Source of the DNA: Photobacterium lipolyticum
Lineage (GTDB): Bacteria > Pseudomonadota > Gammaproteobacteria > Enterobacterales > Vibrionaceae
DNA length: 64,000 nucleotides
NCBI RefSeq assembly: GCF_003026475.1
Contig: NZ_PYMC01000009.1
Span: 1 to 64,000, forward strand
Reading direction: 5' to 3'
Translations under genes and position numbers: made by a program
Shown here: one piece after another, positions 54,757-63,678 of the stretch
How positions within the stretch are numbered: the stretch's first letter is position 1
Layout: each line of letters opens with the position of its first letter
Notes under the pieces: model-generated
What the model was told of the DNA's origin: nothing
What the model saw: only the letters and a program-made list of their open reading frames with translations
The model's database searches: none

Positions 54757-55904
54757 CCGTGTCCTCCGTTATTATTTTTGCCTTCGCTTCCATTGGCTTC
54801 GTTAACCAATAACTGCGCTTCTGCGACCAAATCAATGGCAACCGGGCACCAGGTGACACAGCGGCCGCAGCCGACACATCCTGAACGCCCGTATTGCTGT
54901 TGCCAGACCACCAGCTTGTGGATCAGCCATTGCTTATAGCGTGAGGCAATTGTCGGACGAACCGTTTTGCCAAAAATATAGCTGTGATCCTCGCTGAAAC
55001 AGGAGTCCCATAGCCTGACTTGCGAAGCACTCGCCAGGCAGATGTCGCTCTCTGACTCCTGTTTACTGCAAAAACACGTAGGACAAACCAAGGTACAGTT
55101 ACCACAAGCCAAACAGCGCTCGGCCACCGCCAGCCAACGATCGCTGTCCAGAACCTTAACCAAACCGGCCAGCTGGGATTTTCTCGGCATCTTTTTTTTC
55201 TGGGCCTCTGCCGCTGATTTCACTTGCTGTTCGGCTTTGCCCTGCTGAGCAGGAGTGGCAGATGTCAGCGGAAGCTGCGCCATCACTTGCTGGCCTTTTT
55301 CACTGCCGCCATCAAGCAAAAAACCTTCATCGAGCTCATCGAGCACAATGTCGTAATAAAAGCTGGCCTCGGGGCCGTCTCCGGTCGAAACACAAAAGCA
55401 CTGATTGCCGCTCCGGCTGCAATTGACCGCCACGATCAACATCTGTTTTCGTTGTGCCTGGTAAAATTCGTCCTGATAGGCGCCTTGCAAAAAGTGTTTG
55501 TCCTGGAGAGCCAGCGCAGCTAAATCACAGGCCCTTACACCAATAAAAGCCTGCTTTTCGACTTCAACAGTACATGGATTAAAAACCAGGTTGTGGTCAT
55601 CGACATCACAAGTCCATAGTGCCTGACGAGGCTTGAAAAGAAATGGCTTTATCGCCTGAGGGCCGGTATTCCAGTCAAAATAGCGCGGTGAATGACTTGC
55701 TGTCAGCTGGTAGCTGCCGGGAAATTGCTCATCAATCACGCCGGCGGCAAGCTGACGGGGAGAAGTGACACGATCAAAGGCAATCGCGCCATCTTTGACC
55801 ACCGGCCCGACAATCTTGTAATCAAGTGCATGCAACACATCAAACAGGGCGTGGAAATCCTCCCTGTCTAATATTTTTTTATGCGGGTTTGAAATATTTT
55901 CCAA
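54753..55904 (-). CDS. hydB: Hydrogenase iron-sulfur (beta) subunit
   Basis: A 383-residue electron-transfer subunit, first gene of the operon. Two ferredoxin-type motifs lie in the C-terminal half, CLACGNCTLVCP (about 268-279) and CVGCGRCVTWCP (about 341-352). The N-terminal region matches the anaerobic sulfite reductase A/HydB family (GVRACDLAALALQD). The open frame begins with TTG 55904 and a stop two codons upstream leaves no ATG in frame; only a weak GTGGA is near. No hyp maturation genes are in the window, so they must be elsewhere for activity. Confidence 0.9.
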   Translation of the reverse strand: MENISNPHKKILDREDFHALFDVLHALDYKIVGPVVKDGAIAFDRVTSPRQLAAGVIDEQFPGSYQLTASHSPRYFDWNTGPQAIKPFLFKPRQALWTCDVDDHNLVFNPCTVEVEKQAFIGVRACDLAALALQDKHFLQGAYQDEFYQAQRKQMLIVAVNCSRSGNQCFCVSTGDGPEASFYYDIVLDELDEGFLLDGGSEKGQQVMAQLPLTSATPAQQGKAEQQVKSAAEAQKKKMPRKSQLAGLVKVLDSDRWLAVAERCLACGNCTLVCPTCFCSKQESESDICLASASQVRLWDSCFSEDHSYIFGKTVRPTIASRYKQWLIHKLVVWQQQYGRSGCVGCGRCVTWCPVAIDLVAEAQLLVNEANGSEGKNNNGGHG

Positions 55905-55908
55905 CCAT

Positions 55909-56127
55909 TAATCCACGTCGTCATTTTTTATCAGTATAGAACATGGGGAGTTGGCCAGATGGCTAAAGCAAGGTCTTTATACCAGGAGTTTGCTCTGAAC
56001 CCTGCTGTAACGGCAATACCGTCGAATAGCCGGAAATCAAAGGTGAAAAGTACTCTGAGACATACAAGGAATAACTCGCCCATTGATGGAGAAGCAACAT
56101 TTGGCGGGTCGTAATACTTACAAAAAA
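55909..56127. other. Promoter region of the hydrogenase operon
   Basis: About 220 bases lie between the repeat-lipoprotein terminator and the hydrogenase start. I searched for a TTGAT-N4-ATCAA site and found none, nor a clear sigma-54 promoter. Control of the operon is not evident. Confidence 0.3.
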
Positions 56128-56147
56128 TCCCGACGCGATGGCCGGGA
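56128..56147 (-). terminator. Terminator of the repeat lipoprotein gene
   Basis: On the minus strand TCCCG...CGGGA with a ten-base loop is followed by six T, about 60 bases after the stop. The stem is short but the T run is good. Confidence 0.7.
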
Positions 56148-56206
56148 CTTAAATTTTTTTATCTTTAGCTTCTAAAGAAGGTCGTCACACACTTCTTTGT
56201 GCCAAA

Positions 56207-59200
56207 TTATTTACTGATGCTAAATTCAATTCGATCCCACTCGTGCAGGTTGGACGGGGTCACGCCAGGTACGCCACCGACATAGGTCCCACCGAAACTT
56301 GCCGGTGAGAAGAACCGATCGGAACGGCGATAAATCACAAACGGACTCGCCAGCTGCCAGTCGCCTGCGGTCAGGGTGTTATCAATGGCAATAAGCTTCA
56401 GGTAACGATTTGTTGTGCCGAACTCACAGGCTCCCGGCGCATCCATTTCAATAGACTGCTTATTTTGAAGTAATGTTGGCAACGTCAGGATATTGACCTC
56501 CGATGCACAACCGTCATAGCGTAGCGCAAAAAACATAACGGCTTTTCTTTTCGTAATATCGGTCTCACCAACCTTCTGCATGCTAACCACAAATTTCACG
56601 CCGGGCCCGTACTTTTGCAGCTCATCATCGGTTAGCTTCAGTACATTACCGACACCGGCAAAATGTACCTCAGTCTCTTTAAGGTTTGTATACTGAGCAT
56701 TGTTCAGATTGCTATCCAGTATTGACCCTATTGGCGCTAATGTCGCATCCCGGGTTGCATGCCCAGGTTGCGGCGGCGTGATCGTAACCGACGGAGCAGA
56801 AAGGAGCGAGGTTGGCGGCATAGCCAGATAATTGTCACTTTCAGCTTCTGAAACCACTATCGTTGCTGTTGTTTTACCCAAGCTTTCGTAATCAAGCAAA
56901 GTCAGCTCACCGGTATTCGGATCAACCTCGACATAGGCTTTGGTTTTTTCATCACCAAGGCTGTAGCTGCGTGTTCCTAAAGCCTTCGGTAATTGTGATT
57001 GTAATGCAACCTTTTTCAACGGCGCATATTCTACCGTTATTAATGTCTTGGCTAACCCCGGATGCGGCGCTTTTTTCACCGAGCCTTCGACGGTAAATCG
57101 ATGCTCGTTATAGTTTCTCGTGTTACCTGCAACCACCGAAAAATGATAGTTACCGGCGGTTTTAATCTCTACCTTACCGGTTACCGTATCAAGCAGCTTC
57201 ACGGGATCTCGCGATTCATCGTACTGACTGAACGTAACACTGGTAACGTTATTTTTTATTTCAGGTATAAGCTGCTTACCCGGCTGATAAACCGTTTCCG
57301 GGTAGGTCACGGTAGCCGGGTTTTCCGCCCGGTCGATAAGGACAGAAAAGCTTGCTGTACCAGATTTAACCCCATTACCGCCGGCATCGGTGACCACAAC
57401 AGTTGTTGCTCCGGCGTTTTTAATTGCCAACGCGCCCGTTAACGGATCAACGTCGACGACATCAGTAGGTGAACCCGAACGCAGGCTATAGGTCAGTACT
57501 CCACCCGCCCCGCTCACTGTCGGCGAATCCAACTGGGTGCCTGTTGGCGAATAAACCGCACGGACATTCCCGGCAACGGCAAGGGTTGAATTCGCCTTGG
57601 TAATAGTGACATCCAGAAGCTTCGCTGCCGAAGCCAGGTAGTTTTCGCTTGCTCCGCTGATGACATCAAAGACGGTGCTGCCGTCTTTGCCCACCTTGAT
57701 ACAGTTATTCGCCTTATCGTAAGTTGCCACTAGCGGATCGGCACCCGCATGAGGCAAGACGCTCAGATCGCCAAAGTTGCCAGAAACAAGATCGCCGTCC
57801 AGCGCTATACACAAGTCGGATTGATAAACCTGATTAATCGATTTAACAATGAAATCAGGATGGATACCCGGGTTAACCTTCACCGTCAGCTTCGCCGATC
57901 CCTCAGAATAGTTATCACCGCCGGAATCGGTCGCCGTCAGCACCACACTGCCCACTTTGTTGACGGTTAAAACCCCGCTAGAAAAAGCGACTACATCGCT
58001 ACTTCCTTCAAGAGAAAAAGAGAGCGTCCCCATCTGCCCGGCCATTGCTGGCGTTACTTTGTTCTGCAGCGGATCGGCCGAATAAGTCAGCTCAATCGTC
58101 TTCTCAGCCAGCCCCGGATGCGCGGCTTTCGTAACACTATAGGTAAACGTGGTTTCAGAGGTTTCATAATTGCCATGGCCGTCATCTGTCACGGTTAAAG
58201 ATGCATCACCCACACCGACAATACGCGGAAGTCTTGTTGCCGGATCGATATCAATCACATCCTGATCGCTTTCATCGACGGCGTAAGCCAGATTACCCTT
58301 TACGTAATTCACCACTGGTTGAATAATTTTATTCGGTGAAAACACATAACTCTCGTTGCTAACCTGAATTTGTTGTGTGCGCTTGGCAACCTCAATGGTG
58401 ACATCGAAGTAGGCTTCACGCTGATCCACGGTAAAACTGTCATCCAGCGCATTCATGACCTGTATTTTGGCCATGCCTGCTTTATGTACCGTCAACTGGC
58501 CAGTACGCTCATCGACACTGACGATACCCTTATCTTGATAACCTTCTGCCAGTGAATAACGGAAGGTGCCTTGATCGCCACCACTGAGCTGTTGCGGATC
58601 CACTGTCAGCCCCTCTTCATACTCACGGGTGATAGGTGCATAAGCCAACTCCGCCGGTTGTACGGCTGTTACCACAACGTCAACCTTTTTCGAGGTTGGC
58701 TTATACTGACGGTTGCCACTATCCGACACCTGAATGGTCGCTCTGCCGCTGGGGCCTAAAGGCGTCAGCCTGCCGCTATAGAGATCCACAGCAACAATTT
58801 CAGCGCCATCCGTAACCTCATACGTCACTTCACCTTTGGTACCGCGTGCGACGATATGCTGGGGTGTCTGCTCAATCGCAGGTATGCTTTTAGGAGCCAC
58901 TGAAAGTGAATAGTTCACCCCTTGTTCAATATGAACATGAAACGTTGCCGTCGATGTTTCATAGACGGAGCTGGTATCCACCACCTGAATGCGTGCATCG
59001 CCTGGATTGATAAACGTCAGTATCCCCGTCTGCTTATCGACCGAGACGACATCCAAAGGTTCACCTTCCACAAGGCTGAACGCCAGTGTTCCCATCCGAT
59101 TATAAACACTTGGCAACTTTGTCGCAGAAGCTGAATAATCCTCATATACATCACTCACAGTCAATGGTACACGAGATTGCTTGGCCGCTTTTATCGGCTG

Positions 59201-59296
59201 AGATGGACTTGGGGACGATGACGAGTCGCCACCTCCGCCACACCCAACAAGTGCAACGGTTAGTATAAACAAAAACGTCGTTATTATTTTTCTCAT
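56207..59296 (-). CDS. Large lipoprotein with cadherin/Ig-like tandem repeats
   Basis: A 1029-residue surface-type protein. A lipoprotein signal ends ALVGC (Cys19), followed by GGGG and a Ser/Pro linker. About nine degenerate repeats of 85-100 residues run from about 45 to 860. Their common pattern is G-L-Y-S-L..., DVV-VDP-TG-L-I, then a G/A-I-V-D-G-NY piece; examples are DVVSVDKQTGILTF, DVVDVDPLTGALAI and DSGGDNYSEGSAKLTV. The last 170 residues form a distinct beta-rich domain with two cysteines. It is probably an outer-membrane adhesin or matrix protein. The binding partner is unknown. It has no secretion partner gene beside it. Confidence 0.85.
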   Translation of the reverse strand: MRKIITTFLFILTVALVGCGGGGDSSSSPSPSQPIKAAKQSRVPLTVSDVYEDYSASATKLPSVYNRMGTLAFSLVEGEPLDVVSVDKQTGILTFINPGDARIQVVDTSSVYETSTATFHVHIEQGVNYSLSVAPKSIPAIEQTPQHIVARGTKGEVTYEVTDGAEIVAVDLYSGRLTPLGPSGRATIQVSDSGNRQYKPTSKKVDVVVTAVQPAELAYAPITREYEEGLTVDPQQLSGGDQGTFRYSLAEGYQDKGIVSVDERTGQLTVHKAGMAKIQVMNALDDSFTVDQREAYFDVTIEVAKRTQQIQVSNESYVFSPNKIIQPVVNYVKGNLAYAVDESDQDVIDIDPATRLPRIVGVGDASLTVTDDGHGNYETSETTFTYSVTKAAHPGLAEKTIELTYSADPLQNKVTPAMAGQMGTLSFSLEGSSDVVAFSSGVLTVNKVGSVVLTATDSGGDNYSEGSAKLTVKVNPGIHPDFIVKSINQVYQSDLCIALDGDLVSGNFGDLSVLPHAGADPLVATYDKANNCIKVGKDGSTVFDVISGASENYLASAAKLLDVTITKANSTLAVAGNVRAVYSPTGTQLDSPTVSGAGGVLTYSLRSGSPTDVVDVDPLTGALAIKNAGATTVVVTDAGGNGVKSGTASFSVLIDRAENPATVTYPETVYQPGKQLIPEIKNNVTSVTFSQYDESRDPVKLLDTVTGKVEIKTAGNYHFSVVAGNTRNYNEHRFTVEGSVKKAPHPGLAKTLITVEYAPLKKVALQSQLPKALGTRSYSLGDEKTKAYVEVDPNTGELTLLDYESLGKTTATIVVSEAESDNYLAMPPTSLLSAPSVTITPPQPGHATRDATLAPIGSILDSNLNNAQYTNLKETEVHFAGVGNVLKLTDDELQKYGPGVKFVVSMQKVGETDITKRKAVMFFALRYDGCASEVNILTLPTLLQNKQSIEMDAPGACEFGTTNRYLKLIAIDNTLTAGDWQLASPFVIYRRSDRFFSPASFGGTYVGGVPGVTPSNLHEWDRIEFSISK

Positions 59297-59858
59297 GGTT
59301 TCAACCTGTGATCTTAACTATCTGTCTGGCAGATAAGATGCTTTATATCTGTCAGTTTAATAAACTGGTGTTTTATTGGTTGGTATAATACTGAACATTA
59401 AATACATTTAATAGGATAAATCAAAAAAAAGAATAGTGTTTTATTCGTACGTAATAAATAGAACAGCATAAATAACGCGGAAGTAAAGAGTTAAGTTGAA
59501 CTTAAACCCATGATATTAAGGGGATTAATATTGAATCCATGTTGATAGGGATAATACAAGAACACTATACAGTTTAATGGCAGGTAACATTACATCGAAA
59601 CAATACAAATAGAATAAAAATAGAATGCGAACAGAATATGAAATACCCCCCATTCATTTCATATATTCTTAGGAATATTTCCTATGTGATCGGAAAGCAC
59701 GCCAAAATGCATATAACTTCATATCAATGGTGAATAGTAATCTCTCAACATTCATCAGGACGTAGATAATGCGCAATTTTGTACAAAAAAATAATTTATA
59801 CCTGAGCTACAATAATGCGCAACATATCCCGTGATCACCAACGCCCAGGCGACAGAAC
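59297..59858. other. Intergenic region, 562 bp, very AT-rich
   Basis: The gap lies between the lipoprotein gene and the AraC gene. It holds both promoters. I see ATCTG/CAGAT near 59320-59335 and many A runs, but no gene or RNA. The low G+C suggests a regulatory region silenced by H-NS-like proteins; that is inference. Confidence 0.35.
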
Positions 59859-60731
59859 ATGTCAGAGAAGCAAGCTAGCAATGACTATCCCGCCAAGAAT
59901 AAAGCTGCCAAAGAGCAAGCGAAATACAGCTATGCTGATGAGCTGGGCGGTTTAGAGGTATTGGATGCCAAATACCATCATCAGAATTTCTCGCGTCACT
60001 GCCATGAAGGTTACACTGTCGGCGTTATCGAGCAGGGTGCTCAGCGTTTTTACCGCACTGGCGGTAATCATATCGCCCCGGAAGGGAGCATCATTCTGGT
60101 TAATGCTGATGAGATCCATAATGGCCATTCTGCGACAGATGGTGGCTGGTCATACAAAGCCATGTATCCGTTACCAGAACAGTTTGAAGCGATCAGTCAC
60201 GAACTCAGATCGCCGATCACAGGAGCACCGTATTTCCCCGATCCTGTGGTTTACGACCCGGAACTGGTCAGCCAGCTCCGACTGGTATTTGACACTCTGG
60301 AAAAATCGCCCAATCGATTGCTACGCGAAACCTTAGTCTACAGCGTACTGACTAAGCTTATGTGCAAGCATGGCCGCAGTCACGTCACCCCTGCTGAACC
60401 TCCGAAAAGTCAGCGTCAGCTTAAACTGGTCAAAGCGTTTCTTGACGACTTTCCCAATGCCGATATCTCATTGCAAGAACTGGCACAGCTGGCAGCTCTG
60501 AGCCCATTCCATCTGGTTCGGGCATTTCAGAAAGCATATGGTCTTCCCCCTCATGCCTACCAGATCCAGGCGCGGTTACATCTGGTGAAGAGACTGATCC
60601 GCCGGGGTCATAAGGTAGCTGATGCCGCACAAGAAGCTGGGTTTCACGATCAAAGTCACCTTCATCGTCATTTCAAAAAAGCCATGGGGATCACTCCGGG
60701 GCAATTTGCCCGCCAGCTAAAGCATAAATAA
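59859..60731 (+). CDS. AraC-family regulator of the azlCD genes
   Basis: A 290-residue regulator. The N-terminal cupin (about 35-120; HQNFSRHCHEGYTVGVIEQG, then PEGSIILVNADEIHNG) senses a ligand, and the C-terminal double helix-turn-helix spans about 185-288 (DISLQELAQLAALSPFHLVRAF, AAQEAGFHDQSHLHRHFKKAMG). It precedes azlC by 114 bases on the same strand, a common arrangement, so control of export by a branched-chain amino acid or analogue is likely. Confidence 0.92.
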   Translation: MSEKQASNDYPAKNKAAKEQAKYSYADELGGLEVLDAKYHHQNFSRHCHEGYTVGVIEQGAQRFYRTGGNHIAPEGSIILVNADEIHNGHSATDGGWSYKAMYPLPEQFEAISHELRSPITGAPYFPDPVVYDPELVSQLRLVFDTLEKSPNRLLRETLVYSVLTKLMCKHGRSHVTPAEPPKSQRQLKLVKAFLDDFPNADISLQELAQLAALSPFHLVRAFQKAYGLPPHAYQIQARLHLVKRLIRRGHKVADAAQEAGFHDQSHLHRHFKKAMGITPGQFARQLKHK

Positions 60732-60845
60732 CCAAGTAGCATGATCAGAACCGCAAGGTTATACAAGCTTCTTACAAGCTGTGACTCTAAAATAGAGGAC
60801 ATCATTTAAAACAACAAACTATAGCCAAGTCATCAATGAGGGATC

Positions 60846-61577
60846 ATGCAAACAGACACAATTAACAGCCCCGCTGACGCATCTAGCGCGCAAGAAAAAC
60901 GCAGCTTGTTCTGGCAAGGTGCACTGGCCGTCACGCCTTTATGTATTGCGGTGATCCCGTGGGGGTTACTGGCAGGTTCGTTCGCCATTGATATTGGACT
61001 GAAGCCCCTTGAAGGTCAGGCACTGTCAGCCATTGTATTCGCAGGCTCTGCCCAGCTGGTTGCGATGGGCATGCTTAAGGTTGGCGCGGGGCTAGGCACC
61101 TTGTTACTGACCACGCTGTTTATTACCTCACGTCACTTACTGTACAGCGTCACGATGCGGGATAAAATCAGCCCACTGCCATTACGATGGCGTTTAGGTT
61201 TAGGCTTTTTACTGACTGATGAATTATTCGCAATTTGTGGTCATCAATCGCAGAAGCAGTTTAACCGCTGGTATGCACTGGGAACGGGTTTGTGGTTTTA
61301 CCTGTGCTGGAACCTGTCGACTCTGATTGGCATTGTTGCGGGTCAGTACATACCCAATATTGATAAATTGGGGCTCGATTTTGCCATTGCAGCCACTTTC
61401 ATTGCTATTGTGATCCCGACGATTAAGCGACTTTCGGTTCTGATCAGCGTTATCGTGGCGATGGTGCTCTCTGTGTTGTTCCAGTGGTATGACATAGATG
61501 GCGGGTTAATGCTGGCAAGTATCACTGCCATGGTATGCGGCTATGCCGTTGAAAAAACGAAAGGAGACCAAGGATGA
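60846..61577 (+). CDS. azlC: Branched-chain amino-acid exporter large subunit AzlC
   Basis: A 243-residue inner-membrane protein with six to seven helices. Family segments are PWGLLAGSFAIDIGL, AIVFAGSAQLVAMGML and TSRHLLYSVTMRD; E. coli YgaZ is 245 residues. With AzlD it exports valine or other branched-chain amino acids or analogues. Stop overlaps the azlD start by four bases (ATGA). Confidence 0.94.
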   Translation: MQTDTINSPADASSAQEKRSLFWQGALAVTPLCIAVIPWGLLAGSFAIDIGLKPLEGQALSAIVFAGSAQLVAMGMLKVGAGLGTLLLTTLFITSRHLLYSVTMRDKISPLPLRWRLGLGFLLTDELFAICGHQSQKQFNRWYALGTGLWFYLCWNLSTLIGIVAGQYIPNIDKLGLDFAIAATFIAIVIPTIKRLSVLISVIVAMVLSVLFQWYDIDGGLMLASITAMVCGYAVEKTKGDQG

Positions 61578-61894
61578 TCTGGCTGACAATTCTCGCTATG
61601 ACCCTGTTGGTTTTTGCCAGTCGCTATCTGTTTCTGGAACCAAAACTGCCGCTTCGGCTGAACCCTCAGGCTCAGAAACTACTGAGCTATTCCAGCCCGG
61701 CGGTACTGACCTCGATCTGGGCTCCGATTGTGTTCTTGCCCGGTGGCGAACCGGGATTCTCATTCAGCAACCCTTACCTAATCGCCGCGACTGTCGCCGC
61801 CCTGGTTGCCTGGAAACTGAAAAATGTGTTGCTAACAGCCGTGATCAGCATGACGGTTTTCTTCCTGCTCTCATATATACCTCTATTTGTGTAA
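61574..61894 (+). CDS. azlD: Branched-chain amino-acid exporter small subunit AzlD
   Basis: A 106-residue protein with three to four membrane helices, similar to E. coli YgaH (111). Conserved RYLFLEPKLPLRL and SSPAVLTSIWAPIV segments are visible. AAAGGAG lies seven bases before ATG within azlC. Ends the azlCD operon. Confidence 0.92.
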   Translation: MIWLTILAMTLLVFASRYLFLEPKLPLRLNPQAQKLLSYSSPAVLTSIWAPIVFLPGGEPGFSFSNPYLIAATVAALVAWKLKNVLLTAVISMTVFFLLSYIPLFV

Positions 61895-61934
61895 TTACCT
61901 GGCTAACACCTTAGATAAACACCAACTAGAAAAA

Positions 61935-61956
61935 GGGAGCCAAATCGGCTCCCTTA
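61935..61956 (+). terminator. Terminator of the azlCD operon
   Basis: GGGAGCC and GGCTCCC form a perfect 7-bp stem with a five-base loop, preceded by A and followed by TTAT, 40 bases after the azlD stop. A short frame over this region (61887-62126) is a shadow and not a gene. Confidence 0.8.
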
Positions 61957-62313
61957 TCACTATGGTCAAAGTTGCTCTTACAATAGCTGTAATAGCTATT
62001 CTGAAGAATTACATTGACAGAATAACACCAGTAATTGCAGCACTCATCAGGTTGGCCAATACACCAGCCTCGAAAAGGGCGCTCAGTTTACTCAATTACA
62101 CAACAAAAGCATTCCTGATGAGGTAATGAGCGATATTTGGAGTGTAACTAAGACAGTTTTTGCACTTACAAGATCATTTCCCATCAGCCAAAACTGATTG
62201 TTACCAGCATGCAAAGGTTAATTGCTATTTGACGTTATTATCATTTCTATGAAAATAAATAGAATATTACCCACACCAACGAATAATTTTTATGAGGACT
62301 CATAGTGGGCTGG
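61957..62313. other. Intergenic region, 357 bp
   Basis: The gap lies between the convergent azlD and K+ channel genes. Bases 61960-62125 can be read as a weakly protein-like frame without a ribosome site. I see nothing else. Confidence 0.3.
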
Positions 62314-62739
62314 TTATTTCAAGTTCCAGTAACGTCGCATTTCAAGATAGAGAAAAGAAGCCGTCCAGGTGATCAATACCAACCCCGTTAATGATTCCAC
62401 TCCGGTTAAATATCTCAAGTCCCCGCTCGGCTCTATATCGCCAAAACCTAAGGTCGTAAATGTCGTGAACGAAAAATAGAGGCAGTCTAATAAACTGCCA
62501 TCGAAATTTCCTTCTAAATTTCCCCACCCTTCAGAGTGATGCATAAAATAATACGCCCATGCAAAAACCCACACCTCAACCGTATGAGCGATCAAAGCAC
62601 CAAAGACCCCAAACACAATTCTCAACCGGTGCAAAATCTTCATTTTTGGCATAAGAGTCGTCAGATGATACAAGAATTCATAATGGATCATCACGGCAAT
62701 CGCAACGACTCCGCTATTAACTAAAGATACCGTTATCAC
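62314..62739 (-). CDS. Minimal two-helix potassium channel
   Basis: A 141-residue inner-membrane ion channel. An N-terminal helix (about 3-23) and an outer helix (about 42-66) precede a pore loop with the selectivity filter in TTFTTLGFGDIEP (about 93-105) and an inner helix (about 112-133). The filter is GFGD where GYGD is most common. There is no RCK/TrkA-N domain, so gating is not by nucleotide binding. Monocistronic. Confidence 0.88.
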   Translation of the reverse strand: MITVSLVNSGVVAIAVMIHYEFLYHLTTLMPKMKILHRLRIVFGVFGALIAHTVEVWVFAWAYYFMHHSEGWGNLEGNFDGSLLDCLYFSFTTFTTLGFGDIEPSGDLRYLTGVESLTGLVLITWTASFLYLEMRRYWNLK

Positions 62740-62911
62740 ATTGCCCCTGCTTTTATTACTTTCTGCCTCTTACATTATATGCACTGACTGTCATCTAAGT
62801 TCAAAACGTATGGTGAAACCTTAACCCGATACCTCATTCTCCAGAACCTTTCTCGCCATTATCACCCTGCAGGTTTTATTATGGGGGGCACTGGCAATTT
62901 GAATTTAACGG

Positions 62912-63577
62912 CTAAGAGCGATTGATTGTAATATCAGAAACATAACCGTGCTCGGCGCTGACCAGCGCCTGTTTCAGCATTGCAGCCGCTTCCTCTGCGG
63001 TCATAAAACCGGAGGTATCAAGATCTTTGCCACTGGTTTGCCAGAAATCAGTCGCCATTCCACCGGGATACACCGCGATCAGCTTCATCGGGCTACCTTT
63101 CAGCTCCAGACGAACAGATTCGATCAACCCCCGCACGGCCCATTTGGCTGCGCAGTACGTCGACTCGCCGGCTTTAGCAACCTGCGCCGCCGTTGACATC
63201 ACCACAACGACATTGACCTTGTCATGACGATAGCGCTTGACCAACTCACGCAGTAAAAAAATCGCCGACGTCACATTGTTGGCGATCAGTTTACTAATCA
63301 GCTCTGGGGCCTGATCTTCGATGGGGCCAAAATAACCACTGCCAGCACAGTGGATCACGGTATCTGGCACTTGTCCCAGCGAATCGAGCAAGGTTGAAAT
63401 AGCCTGCGGATCACACAGGTCGGCCGTTTTTGCCTGAACGTCGCCAGAAATCGTTTTCGCCACCTGTGATAGACGTTGCTCACTGCGTCCGGTAAGTAAC
63501 AACGCTTGTCCGTCGTTACCATACAAATTTGCCAGCGCGGCACCCAAGCCACTACTGGCACCAGTAATTAAAATCAT
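62912..63577 (-). CDS. Short-chain dehydrogenase/reductase
   Basis: A 221-residue NAD(P)-dependent oxidoreductase. TGASSGLGAALANLYG (residues 5-20) binds the cofactor, HCAGSGYFG is the NAG-like region and the catalytic motif is YCAAKWA (about 150). VYPGGMATDFW follows. AAGGGG lies four bases before ATG. The short length suits the YbbO/YdfG-like group. Substrate unknown. Confidence 0.9.
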   Translation of the reverse strand: MILITGASSGLGAALANLYGNDGQALLLTGRSEQRLSQVAKTISGDVQAKTADLCDPQAISTLLDSLGQVPDTVIHCAGSGYFGPIEDQAPELISKLIANNVTSAIFLLRELVKRYRHDKVNVVVVMSTAAQVAKAGESTYCAAKWAVRGLIESVRLELKGSPMKLIAVYPGGMATDFWQTSGKDLDTSGFMTAEEAAAMLKQALVSAEHGYVSDITINRS

Positions 63578-63678
63578 ACGACCCCTTCATTAAAATAAAT
63601 AAGTGCGGCAGGCCGCATTCAGTAAGGTTTCAATACCACATTTCAATCTTAGTTGGTAATTCAACCTCTAAACCAAGC

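Noticed and set aside
61887-62126. A 79-residue plus-strand frame after azlD
   Set aside because: It runs through the azlCD terminator hairpin, has no ribosome site and starts inside azlD; treated as a chance frame.
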